Source of the DNA: Gammaproteobacteria bacterium
GTDB lineage: Bacteria; Pseudomonadota; Gammaproteobacteria; Chromatiales; Chromatiaceae
Assembly (NCBI GenBank): GCA_020445405.1
Contig: JAGRGQ010000044.1
Coordinates: 1 to 32,600 of the forward strand
Direction of reading: 5' to 3'
DNA length: 32,600 bases
Position numbers and translations under genes: made by a program. The notes beneath the pieces are model-generated. The model ran no database searches, was not told the DNA's origin, and saw only the letters and a list, made by a program, of their open reading frames with translations. Shown piece by piece: positions 23,793 to 32,256 of this stretch; the first letter of the stretch is position 1, and each line of letters starts with the position of its first letter.

Positions 23793-25226
23793 TTAAAATC
23801 CGCCGCCGGTCCTGAAGCCGCCGCCACCGCCGCCACCTCTGCCAATGCCGCCGCCTCTGCCGATCCCGCCCCAACTGCCGCCGCTGCCCCAGGTGGAGCC
23901 GCGCCGGGAAAAACCGCCGGTACCGAAATCCGGGTTGGAGTGGGTGGTGCTGCGGCGGTGCTGGCGTGCGATCTCGCGCCACAATCCGTCGCGGCTCAAT
24001 ACGCCCTTGAGAAATTCGTTCAGCATCATCCCGACCAGCGTGCCGTCTGCAAAAACCGAGCCGCTGCTGTCGTAGCGCTGCCGCCTGAACTCCAGACGCA
24101 GGGATTCCAGCTCGTTCGCACGTTCCCGCTGGCTCTTCAGCAGTGCGCGCTGCTGCTCCAGGTCTCCGCCGATGCGCTGCCGGTCCGAACGCAGCCGCAT
24201 AATCCGGTCGATGACCACATCGTCTTCCGCTGTCGGCGTCAGCCGGGCATCCCGATGCAGCGTGTCGATATCATCGCGCCGCAACTCCGATGCCAGATAG
24301 TCGATCGCCTGGATGAAATAGTTGTCCTGCCCGGCGGCGAAGGTGTCGTTGCGATGCAGCAGCTCCTGGTGCGCCTTTTGCTGCTCCTCCAGCCGGTCAT
24401 CCAGCGCGGCAAGCGCGGCGTGCGCATCGGCCAGCGCCTGCTGCAGCGCCGGAATGCCGTCCGCCGCGGCCGCCTTCGACTCCAGCTGCGCCAGCTTTTC
24501 ATATTCGCTGTTCGCCTGCGCCCGCAGCTTCTCCGAATGCTCCTGCAGACGCCGGGGAATCTCGTTGAGCATCGCGTAATTGGCGCGCGCATCGCCGTAG
24601 CCGCAGAGTCCCGCCACCCAGTCATCCAGATAGCGCGTCAACGGATTAGCATGGTATTCGGACGTGCCGTATCCCCGCTTCCAGAGATAGCTGAAGAGCG
24701 GGTCGTTTTCGTACGGCTGGCCCTTCTCCTTGCGGTCGTCCAGCGCAAGGCCGGTCTTCTCCTCCGCGTGTCTGGCAACCCGGTCCGCCTGCTGCGCGGC
24801 CTGCAGCTGCTGCTGGTAACCGGCATCGGCGTGCAGACGCTGCTGCGTCTGCGCCTCGCCCTGATCCAGCCGGGCCTCCGCCTGATCGACCCGCTGCGCC
24901 TGCCCGCTGCGCCGCTGCTCCAGCGACTGGCGACCCGATTCCGAGTCGCGGATCTGCTGCGTCAGCGCGGCGTGGGCCCGGGCGCGCTGATCCAGAATGG
25001 CGGCCGTGGCCCGTTCGCTTTCGTCCAGATGGCTGATGATCTCGCCGGAAGCCAGCAGATCGACCCGGATCCGGGCCAGTTCGCGGAAGTTCTCCACCTC
25101 CTCCCGCTCCAGATCCAGCAGCCGCTGCGTGGTCTGCGCGATGCTCTGCTCGACCTCCTTGATGCGCTCCTGCGCGAAGAGCAACGCACTGTCAATCGAA
25201 CCGAGTGCCTGTCTGCCGGTATACAT
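23793..25226 (-). CDS. Coiled-coil protein with Gly-rich C-terminal tail, unknown function
   Basis: This 477-residue protein has no signal peptide or membrane segment. The N-terminal half is coiled coil (Glu/Arg/Gln-rich, residues about 15-165). A central globular stretch follows (PYENDPLFSYLWKRGYG through LDDWVAGLCGYG, about 175-220), with a further coiled coil to about 410. The final 45 residues are Gly-rich with Ser/Trp/Phe/Arg (GGSWGGIGRGGGIGRG and on), ending GGGF, a low-complexity tail. I do not recognise the family. It lies 157 bp after the DUF6384 gene on the same strand. The partners are membrane-anchored or wall-binding proteins, so an adaptor role at the inner membrane is possible (inference). 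Confidence 0.75.
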   Translation of the reverse strand: MYTGRQALGSIDSALLFAQERIKEVEQSIAQTTQRLLDLEREEVENFRELARIRVDLLASGEIISHLDESERATAAILDQRARAHAALTQQIRDSESGRQSLEQRRSGQAQRVDQAEARLDQGEAQTQQRLHADAGYQQQLQAAQQADRVARHAEEKTGLALDDRKEKGQPYENDPLFSYLWKRGYGTSEYHANPLTRYLDDWVAGLCGYGDARANYAMLNEIPRRLQEHSEKLRAQANSEYEKLAQLESKAAAADGIPALQQALADAHAALAALDDRLEEQQKAHQELLHRNDTFAAGQDNYFIQAIDYLASELRRDDIDTLHRDARLTPTAEDDVVIDRIMRLRSDRQRIGGDLEQQRALLKSQRERANELESLRLEFRRQRYDSSGSVFADGTLVGMMLNEFLKGVLSRDGLWREIARQHRRSTTHSNPDFGTGGFSRRGSTWGSGGSWGGIGRGGGIGRGGGGGGGFRTGGGF

Positions 25227-25383
25227 GGGACGTCCCCGCTACGACCGCGCCGGCGCCGGAGCGGACAGCGGGAGGAGATCCGCCGGATCCCCGCCGACCC
25301 GCAGAACCTGTTCAGGCAAACCGCTGGTATCCAATTCGCATCGCTCCCCGGGTATTCGCATCGTGTCGGCGGGCCCTAAAACG

Positions 25384-26658
25384 TTACCACTGGGTTATCG
25401 CGTCCCCGGTGGTCTCCACCAGATAGTCCGGACGAAGGTAACCGCGGCGCTTTTCGCCGATCCTGCGGCCCTGGATAATGCCGTCATCGTTCTTGTCCGC
25501 CGCAATCTGCCGGAACACGCGCTCGTTCACGCGCAACCCCCATTTCCGGGTCTGCACCCGGCTGCCGTCCTCTTCATTGGTGATCGTCATGTTCAGCGGT
25601 TTGCCGTCGCTGCCCACGGCTTCGACGATCAGATAGTAGTTGCGCGCGTTGGGATTGCGCTCCGGCACCCGCCACACGCCGCTGAGCTCGCCTTCCCTGG
25701 AAACCACCATCAGGCTGTAGCTCTGCAATAACAGGGAGTTCAATCCGCGCAGTTCGGTCAGTGCCTTCTCGGCCTCGTCGATGCGGCCGCCGCGCAGCGC
25801 GCTCATGCCGCTGTCGTAATATTGGATCGCCAGTCTCTCCGCCTCCTTCTCCCTGGCACTGGCCAGCGCGGCCTCCTTCAGCTGGGCGAGCTGCGCCGGA
25901 AATATCTTCAGCGAATCGATGTCCGCCAGCAGCGTGCGCGCCTGTTTCAGGGTCTGATCCAGCCGGACGACCAGCGCCTGCTGCCGCTGCAGCTTCTCCC
26001 CCACCGCCGCGGCGCGCGCGGCGAAGTTCCCGTTGTTCAGGTTTGCTTCCTGATTCAGTCCGTTGGCGGCATCGATCAGCTCATCCGCCTGCGACGCCGC
26101 AGTTTTCGCGCCGGTCAGCTTGGTGGCCGCAACCTGCCGGTACGCCGCCGGCACACCGTCGGCGTAGCCGTCCAGCGCCGCCTCGATCCGGTTCGCCTCC
26201 TGCTCCAGTAGCTGGATGCGCTCGGTGGTGGCGCCGATATCGCCGTTGAGCGCGTTCACCTGCGCCTGCAGGCGCTGCTCGGCCGGTCCCGAAACGAAGT
26301 AGACGTACCCCAGCCACAACAGCAGCAGGAGTCCGAGAACGACAGCGGCGCGCATTCCCCACCTGCCGCGCTGAACGTATACACGCGCCAGCCGCACCGC
26401 CATGCTTTTGTGCGGCGGCCGGTAGCTGAAGCGCTCTTCGCGCAACGCCTCGACGCCCGCCTGGAGCACTTCATCGGTCACTTCGATTCCCTGGGAGCGG
26501 TAGATATCGCGCAGCCGGTCGATCAGCTTTTCGTCGCGCTGGTCGGACTGCAGCTCGCGCTCGACCAGCAGCCGGCGATGCCGCAGCGTATCCACCACGT
26601 CCATCGCCAGCATGACATCGCTGAGCCGCTTGTCGTCGATTACCGCCGCATCAGTCAC
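25384..26658 (-). CDS. DUF6384-family membrane-anchored coiled-coil protein
   Basis: This 424-residue protein has an N-terminal cytosolic domain typical of DUF6384: SDVMLAMDVVDTLRHRRLLVE (from residue 13), IYRSQGIEV and ALREERFSY. Then come one membrane segment (about 103-122), a coiled-coil region to about 310 and a C-terminal globular part (about 320-424). The function is unknown. The start is GTG 26656-26658, inside the stop of the preceding gene (8-bp overlap, GTGACTGA), so translation is coupled. GGA stands nine bases upstream. The topology suggests a cytosolic head and a periplasmic coiled-coil stalk, able to link the cytoplasm to wall-binding partners encoded nearby (inference). Confidence 0.82.
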   Translation of the reverse strand: MTDAAVIDDKRLSDVMLAMDVVDTLRHRRLLVERELQSDQRDEKLIDRLRDIYRSQGIEVTDEVLQAGVEALREERFSYRPPHKSMAVRLARVYVQRGRWGMRAAVVLGLLLLLWLGYVYFVSGPAEQRLQAQVNALNGDIGATTERIQLLEQEANRIEAALDGYADGVPAAYRQVAATKLTGAKTAASQADELIDAANGLNQEANLNNGNFAARAAAVGEKLQRQQALVVRLDQTLKQARTLLADIDSLKIFPAQLAQLKEAALASAREKEAERLAIQYYDSGMSALRGGRIDEAEKALTELRGLNSLLLQSYSLMVVSREGELSGVWRVPERNPNARNYYLIVEAVGSDGKPLNMTITNEEDGSRVQTRKWGLRVNERVFRQIAADKNDDGIIQGRRIGEKRRGYLRPDYLVETTGDAITQW

Positions 26659-27826
26659 CGGTAATTTCCAGCGCGTTGCCCCGTTCCGCCAGCCTGGCCA
26701 GCTGGCGTTTTCCCTCCTCCACCGCCTCGCGGATCTCCTCCGCGTTGCGCGTACTCAGCTTGCGCATCTCCGCGATAATGGAGCGCGACTGCTCCTGATA
26801 GTTGACCACCGAGTCGACCAGACGTTTCACCGCATCCGCGCGGATGGTCGGGCCGTACCCGGCCTCCAGCGCCGCCTTCTGCACCTTGCCGCCGACGTCG
26901 GCCAGCACTTCGAGGCTCTTGCTGACACCCTCCTTCATCGCGTTCAGCGTTTCGGTGCTCTCGTGCAGGCCCCACATACCGGTAAAAGAGGCAGACAGCG
27001 CGGTAAGCACGGTTTCGTTGGTGCCGAAGAAGCTGACCGCCTGGGCGTAGACGCGCTCCTTGGCGTTGGTGGTCTGCATCAGGCGCGCCATCACCACTTC
27101 GGATGTGTTGTAGCTGACCGTGAGATTGTCCGCCAGGTCCTTAGCGATCTGGTAGCGCTGCTCCTCGTTCTGCAGCCGGCGCAGCTGTTCGTCGCGCGCC
27201 AACTCGAGTTTGGCGCGTTCGGCCGGTTCCGCACCGGCAGCCTTCTCCAGCACCTCCATTGCGCCCTGCAACCGGCTCTTGGCCTCCTCCAGCCTGGTCT
27301 GCGCCAGTTTGAAAACCTCCAGCGCCAGCACCTCGGACTGTTTCATCGCGCCGCGAAAATCGCGGTACGCCTCCAGAATCAGGTGCTCGCGCTGAATCTG
27401 ATCGTTCGAATCGGCGGCCACTTCCAGGTAGGCGCTCTTGATCTTGTCGAAACGGCTGGCGATGTCGCCCCGGGAGACCTTGACCCAGACATTCTGAATG
27501 CGCTCCCAGGTGTCTATCCGGCCATCGCTCAACTGATCAACCATTGCTTTAGCATCGTCTCTGATGCTATTGAATTCATTTGTTATTTCTTCATAGCGCT
27601 GACCGACTTTCATCTCCGTGACCTGTTCGCGAACGACCTCGTTGAACAGCGACGCCTGGTTCAGCGTGCGCGCGATGGCGACGATGCGATCCTCGTCCAG
27701 ATCGGATATTTTCTCGATCAGCGCGATGATCGGCGCCTCTTCGGCGGTCTCCGGAACCAGACCCAGATCACGCAGTTTGTTGAGTGCCTTGTCCAGATAC
27801 TGCATCGGTTGGAATGTTTCGCTCAT
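26651..27826 (-). CDS. Conserved all-helical protein of the DUF6384/LysM cluster
   Basis: This 391-residue protein has no signal peptide or clear membrane segment and is helical throughout (MKVGQRYEEITNEF, DLADNLTVSYNT, VVMARLMQTTNAKERVYAQA). It resembles toxic-anion-resistance (TelA-type) proteins in size and all-helix make-up, but I could not match a TelA signature, so the link is weak. Homologues are often labelled only as cell-surface or hypothetical. The start ATG at 27824-27826 has AAGGA nine bases upstream. It overlaps DUF6384 by 8 bp, a strong sign that the two products work together. The LysM/BON gene ends 91 bp upstream. Confidence 0.75.
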   Translation of the reverse strand: MSETFQPMQYLDKALNKLRDLGLVPETAEEAPIIALIEKISDLDEDRIVAIARTLNQASLFNEVVREQVTEMKVGQRYEEITNEFNSIRDDAKAMVDQLSDGRIDTWERIQNVWVKVSRGDIASRFDKIKSAYLEVAADSNDQIQREHLILEAYRDFRGAMKQSEVLALEVFKLAQTRLEEAKSRLQGAMEVLEKAAGAEPAERAKLELARDEQLRRLQNEEQRYQIAKDLADNLTVSYNTSEVVMARLMQTTNAKERVYAQAVSFFGTNETVLTALSASFTGMWGLHESTETLNAMKEGVSKSLEVLADVGGKVQKAALEAGYGPTIRADAVKRLVDSVVNYQEQSRSIIAEMRKLSTRNAEEIREAVEEGKRQLARLAERGNALEITGD

Positions 27827-27872
27827 TGTCGGGTTTCCTTGTCAAAACAATTTCCCGCCGTCATTTTCCCCG

Positions 27873-27894
27873 CATCCCGGCCCGCGCCGGGATG
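27873..27894. repeat. Dispersed hairpin repeat, CCGGGATGACG family
   Basis: CATCCCGGC (27873-27881) and GCCGGGATG (27886-27894) are perfect arms around CCGC, followed by ACGGGGATGG. It is the third copy of the family also at 209-235 and 7212-7231. It lies between the LysM/BON gene and the helical protein gene, inside the cluster, and may affect mRNA processing there. Confidence 0.7.
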
Positions 27895-27917
27895 ACGGGG
27901 ATGGCAGGCGGCAGTCG

Positions 27918-28349
27918 CTAATCCAGCGGAATACGGATCTTCTGGCCCACGAAAATCTTGTCCGGATCCTTGATCACTTCGCGGTTGGCCTCGAATATCC
28001 TCGGGTAATCCTTTGCATTGCCGTAGTATTTCTTCGCCAGCTTGGAGAGCGTGTCGCCCGACTTGATGACATAGTATTCGGCCTTCGGCGCGGATGCCGG
28101 CACCGTTACCGCATCCGCCTTGACCTCGCTGACGCCTTTGATGTTGCCGGCCATCAACACCGCCTTCTCCATCGCCTCCGGGCTGTCGGCGGCGCCGGTG
28201 ATCGAAACCACGCCGTCGTTGAATGCCACTTTCATGTCCTTGATGCCGGGATTGTCCTCCTCGATATGCCGCTGGATCTTCTCCGCGGCCTCATCGTCCC
28301 GTTTGAAAATCTTGTTCCCCACACTTTTCACAAAATCAAAAAGTCCCAT
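27918..28349 (-). CDS. lysM: BON-LysM protein (YgaU/Kbp family)
   Basis: This 143-residue protein has the layout of E. coli YgaU/Kbp: a short N-terminal helix (MGLFDFVKSVGNKIF), a BON domain (about 20-85, GVVSITGAADSPE) and a C-terminal LysM domain (about 92-142, YYVIKSGDTLSKLAKKYYGN, then IFVGQKIRIP). Kbp is a cytoplasmic potassium-binding protein in E. coli, and LysM usually binds peptidoglycan. There is no signal peptide here, so a cytoplasmic location is possible. The start ATG 28347-28349 has GGAG six bases upstream. Its position between the vWA gene and the helical proteins ties it to this cluster. Confidence 0.88.
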   Translation of the reverse strand: MGLFDFVKSVGNKIFKRDDEAAEKIQRHIEEDNPGIKDMKVAFNDGVVSITGAADSPEAMEKAVLMAGNIKGVSEVKADAVTVPASAPKAEYYVIKSGDTLSKLAKKYYGNAKDYPRIFEANREVIKDPDKIFVGQKIRIPLD

Positions 28350-28582
28350 CTTTTTCTCCTCAAATGGCAGATTAATCCGAACCGGCGAACGCCACCGGCA
28401 ATAGCCGCCCGTTTTCGGGCTTCTTATTCCTTATATTACAGCGGTAACCCGATACAGTCTGAAAAAAATTGTGACGCCCCGGGAAAATTCGCGTGTTGGC
28501 AGCGCGCTGACACCCTCATCCGATGGGAGAGGGGACTCCTGGTTTTTGGATCGTCCATGACCCATCCCCCTGTGTGGTATTG

Positions 28583-30283
28583 TCAATTTGCCGGTTTCAG
28601 TTCAATCCGCTGCTCGAGCACCTGCCCCGCCGCCAGCTCGACGTCGATCTCCGCCCGGGGGTCGCCTTTCAGCTTCACCCCGCTGATCGCAATCCGGTAG
28701 CGGCCGGGTCGCAGCAGCAGTGCCCTGCCTGCCGCGGAAGTGCGCCCGCTGCCGACCTCGCCGCCGGTTTCGACCGAAACCACGGAGAAACGCGCATCCA
28801 CCGGCTTCCCGGCAAACAGCGCCGCGACGGTCAGGCTGCCGCTGTTGAAGTTGTGGGACTGCTCCAGCCGGCTTTTGGGCTCCAGCACGATGTTCTCAAA
28901 CCGCTGCGGCGCAGCGCCGCTGATCTCCAGCGATTCGATGACGATATCGTAACTGCCCGATGGCAACACGAACTGCTTCGGATTGCCTCTGGCGTTGTCG
29001 TCAGTGCGCCCCCGCGCCACCGGTTTCGTACCGCCGGACTCGAAAATATCGACTCTGGCGTCGCCCGGCACTCCGTTGCGGGTTACCCCGACAGACAATG
29101 TGCCGGTGCCGAAAACCACCTCCCGCTCGATGTTTGCACCCGGCGCGATATCGATCCGGACGAGGTTCTTCTGCGCACCCGCTCTGGCATTCACCGGCGT
29201 CACCGAAAGGTCGTACGATCCGGCGGTCAACTCGAACAGCACGGGATTGCGCTGACTGGAAGCGCCGCTGCGCCGTTCAGCCACCGGGCTGCCGTCGCCG
29301 CTGCGCATCACCCGGACCAGCGCATCGCCCGGCCTGTCGTTCACCACCACGCTGACGCTCAGCCTGCCGGTGCTGAATTCGACGACACGCGCCAGCAGTT
29401 CGCCCTCCGGGATCACGACGCCTTCGAAGCGGCGCTGCGTGTCGCCGTCGAACCCGAGCGCGCGCAGCATCACGTCGTAGTCTCCCGCGGGCAGCGTGAA
29501 CAGACGGGGGTTGGTCTGTGCGCCGGTATAGGTTCGGCCGGCGGCCGCGGGCGCGCTCTCCCCCGCTCTGGCGATGGTGATCGCGGTGTCGCTGAGCCGG
29601 TCGTTGGTCAGCGTCGTGATCGACAACCGCCCCGTCTCGGCCGGTACCGGCTGCCGCACCGCCAGCGCCAGCGCGCGGCTCAGTTCGGCGGCGCTGCGCA
29701 CGTCGAAGTAGAGGCCGCCGCCGGCCTGCGCGACGCACTCGAGCTGGGAGACATCGTTCTCCCTGATACCAAAACCGATCACGTGCAGCCGAAACCCGGT
29801 GCCCGCCGCCTTCGCAGCGGAAACCACCCCGCAGGGATCGCCGCCGCAGCTCTCCAGCCCGTCGCTGATCAGCACGATGGTGGGATCGCCGCCGCGCAGC
29901 TGTGCGAGCGCCGCCTTCAGCGCATCGGCTATCGGAGCCATTCCCGTCGGGTTCAGCCGGTTTATGCCGGACGTCAGGACTGGTTTGTCGATGGGGCCGA
30001 GCGGTGTCAGTGTCTCGATGTCCGCGCAGTCGCCCTTGCGGCGATGGCCGTAGGCAATCAGTGCGGTATCGGTTGCGTCCGGCAGATCGCGGATCAAACC
30101 GCCCAGCGCCTCGCGCGCGATGGCAATTTTGTTGCGCCCCCCGATCTGGCTCCACATGGAGCCGGAGGCGTCGAGAATGAAGATCAGACTTTTCGCATCC
30201 GCGAAGACAACGCCGCTCTGCAGCGATAGATAAACGAGCCCGGCCCCCGCCCATCCCAACAGCCGGCCTTTGCCGTCAGCCAT
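28583..30283 (-). CDS. Secreted vWA-domain protein with four C-terminal repeats
   Basis: This 566-residue protein has a signal peptide (about residues 1-28, ending VVFADA) and a von Willebrand A domain with an intact MIDAS motif: DASGS (Asp38-Ser40-Ser42), Thr113 and Asp141 (ISDGLES). Four tandem repeats follow at about 218-305, 306-393, 394-481 and 482-563, each opening G-x-L-S/T-V/I and closing with a strand before a proline-rich turn, suggestive of beta-sandwich domains. It should bind a divalent metal and partner proteins in the periplasm. I chose ATG 30281-30283 because AGGA stands nine bases upstream; a longer frame to 30325 has no signal peptide fit. It is the first gene of the six-gene cluster. 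Confidence 0.82.
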   Translation of the reverse strand: MADGKGRLLGWAGAGLVYLSLQSGVVFADAKSLIFILDASGSMWSQIGGRNKIAIAREALGGLIRDLPDATDTALIAYGHRRKGDCADIETLTPLGPIDKPVLTSGINRLNPTGMAPIADALKAALAQLRGGDPTIVLISDGLESCGGDPCGVVSAAKAAGTGFRLHVIGFGIRENDVSQLECVAQAGGGLYFDVRSAAELSRALALAVRQPVPAETGRLSITTLTNDRLSDTAITIARAGESAPAAAGRTYTGAQTNPRLFTLPAGDYDVMLRALGFDGDTQRRFEGVVIPEGELLARVVEFSTGRLSVSVVVNDRPGDALVRVMRSGDGSPVAERRSGASSQRNPVLFELTAGSYDLSVTPVNARAGAQKNLVRIDIAPGANIEREVVFGTGTLSVGVTRNGVPGDARVDIFESGGTKPVARGRTDDNARGNPKQFVLPSGSYDIVIESLEISGAAPQRFENIVLEPKSRLEQSHNFNSGSLTVAALFAGKPVDARFSVVSVETGGEVGSGRTSAAGRALLLRPGRYRIAISGVKLKGDPRAEIDVELAAGQVLEQRIELKPAN

Positions 30284-30564
30284 TCCCGATTTTCCTTGAC
30301 GCGTTACCCGATGAAACCCCGTCAACCGCCCGAAGCAATTCGACGACTGAGGAGTGTTTTATGCTTGTGAGAGAAGTAATCGGCTCTGCAAGCATGACTC
30401 ACGGTCACCCCACAAAGATGAGTATCATTTTAAAATTTTATTCAAATTTTTTAATTTGGAAAGCGGTTTAGCGGGGAGAGTGCATTTGCGACCAATGGAA
30501 GACAGTCCACGCGCCGTGACCAACCCCGAAAAATCCTTACCTTCGGACGGCAACAGTCAGCGGC

Positions 30565-32145
30565 TCACTCCGGCACATGCGGATCCAGCAGCGGCACGGC
30601 CTGCAGCGCGAAATCGCGGAGTCTCCGATCGCCGTCCGACCACTGTTCGCCGATGCCTATCGCGGTGGTCAGCCGGACCAGCGCGCCGTCGGTCCGGTGC
30701 CGGGTCAGACCGTCCAGAAACAGATACCACTTGGTCAGGTACTCGTTGGTGATGACCCGTCCGCGCTGCTGAAACCAGTACCAGACCAGTTGCCTGACAT
30801 CGCCGCGTTTGATCTCAATGCGGTTGACCTTCAGCGGTCGGCCCGCCACGGAGATGCCGTCCACTTCGCGTGTCGTGATATCGCTGATCTGCCAGCCGCC
30901 GCCCGGGATGCACGAGCGCGGCGAGTGCGCGGCGGAACCGGCCTGCTGGGAGGCGTACCAGGCGACGTAGAAGTTGACCTGTCCGCCCCGCTCGCTGCGG
31001 TAGTCTGCCAGCAGATAGTCATCCAGTTTCAGCGAGTCCAGATAGATGCTCTCCAGCAGACTGCTCTTTCCCCGCCACTCGCCGATTTCGAGCGGATAGC
31101 CGGAAAAATCGGCGCGGGCCGGACGCACCTCCCCCTGCACCTGGATATAGACCGAACTCAGCGCGATCAGCACCACCGACGCCAGGATGCCGTAGTGAAC
31201 CGGCGTCACCGGGCGGGCCTTCATCTCCAGCCCGTCGGGCAGCGGCCTGGGCGCTTCCAGACCGAACACCTCCTTCAGCGTATAGCGGCGTTTGCCGATC
31301 TTTGCCAGCAGCGTCATCTCCAGCAGCAGGATCGCGAAGCAGGCCATGAAGATGATCCAGCCCTCGAAGTCGTGCAGAAAGCCCTCCGCCTGTTCGGTGC
31401 CGTAGTTGTCCACCAGGTAGCCGATCACCCCGATGCGGAAACTGTTCATCAGAATCGTGATCGGAATGCTGGAGAGAAACACCAGCACCCGCTTCCACAT
31501 CTCCACCTTGTACAGATAGGCGGCCAGAAACGCGATGCTCACCAGCGGGAACAGATAGCGCAGCCCGCTGCACGCCTCGACCACCTGCAGTTTGTAGGTC
31601 CCCAGATCGATGACGTTGCCTTCCAGAAACACGCTGATGCCGAACATCCGGATCACCGCGACGCCGATCTCCGAGGAGATCAGCTGGAGTTTGCCGGAGA
31701 GATTGTTGTAGACGAACGGCGGCAGCGGCACCACGAAAAACAGCAGCAGCAGCGGCCCGGCGACCCACTTGAACGCGCTCCAGCCCATCAGCGCATAAGC
31801 CGCCGCCAGCAGGCAGAGGATCAACGCGTACTGGACCAGCGTGAAGGTGGTGGCGATCTGACCCAGAAAGAAAAAAGCGCCGCCGATCAGAATCAGGGCA
31901 ACGCCCAGCCAGGATGGCCGGAACGCCTGCTGCGCCAGTACGTTGCGCCGCTGCCAGATCAGGTAGGCGCTGATGACCGGAATGAAGAAGCCGTAGCCGT
32001 ACTCCTCGCTGTTGCTCCAGATACCGACCATGCTGACGATGCCTTCCCAGAAACCGAAAATCAGTATCAGCGAAGAGATCAGCAGCAGACCCAGCATCGC
32101 CGCGGGTGTGCGCCAGCCGATCATTGTGCCAGTGGCTTCGTTCAT
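30565..32145 (-). CDS. xrtD: VPLPA-type exosortase (XrtD-like) fused to EpsI domain
   Basis: This 526-residue protein has about eight membrane helices (residues 1-290) and a C-terminal periplasmic EpsI domain (about 330-515, with GWRGKSS, GGGWQIS and WYWFQQRG). Catalytic residues are Cys192 in VVEACSGLRYLF, Arg237 in MNSFRIGVIGYL and His258 in GFLHDFEGW. The HDFEGW form and the EpsI fusion fit the XrtD family, which cuts VPLPA-tagged proteins; a VPLPA-tagged protein is encoded at 9498-10244. It processes and transfers Sec-exported substrates at the inner membrane. The start is ATG 32143-32145. The gene stands alone between the vWA gene and the divergent PIN gene. The subfamily call rests on motifs and substrate match, not a search. 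Confidence 0.82.
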   Translation of the reverse strand: MNEATGTMIGWRTPAAMLGLLLISSLILIFGFWEGIVSMVGIWSNSEEYGYGFFIPVISAYLIWQRRNVLAQQAFRPSWLGVALILIGGAFFFLGQIATTFTLVQYALILCLLAAAYALMGWSAFKWVAGPLLLLFFVVPLPPFVYNNLSGKLQLISSEIGVAVIRMFGISVFLEGNVIDLGTYKLQVVEACSGLRYLFPLVSIAFLAAYLYKVEMWKRVLVFLSSIPITILMNSFRIGVIGYLVDNYGTEQAEGFLHDFEGWIIFMACFAILLLEMTLLAKIGKRRYTLKEVFGLEAPRPLPDGLEMKARPVTPVHYGILASVVLIALSSVYIQVQGEVRPARADFSGYPLEIGEWRGKSSLLESIYLDSLKLDDYLLADYRSERGGQVNFYVAWYASQQAGSAAHSPRSCIPGGGWQISDITTREVDGISVAGRPLKVNRIEIKRGDVRQLVWYWFQQRGRVITNEYLTKWYLFLDGLTRHRTDGALVRLTTAIGIGEQWSDGDRRLRDFALQAVPLLDPHVPE

Positions 32146-32256
32146 TTCCTAACCGTTATCGTTGGTATTTCGATGAATTAAAAGTTGCGCCGTTGTATAG
32201 ATAATACTGTCGGCCGTAGACAATTTGTACTTTAAACCGAACTTGATAGATTTGTG

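Noticed and set aside
28407-28420. GCCCG-TTTT-CGGGC hairpin as a terminator for the vWA gene
   Set aside because: The T-rich stretch follows on the plus strand only, while the vWA and LysM genes are read on the minus strand.
30577-32181. A 534-residue plus-strand open frame opposite the second exosortase
   Set aside because: Its translation is Gln/His/Arg-rich with no recognisable domain, and it mirrors a clear exosortase gene on the minus strand.
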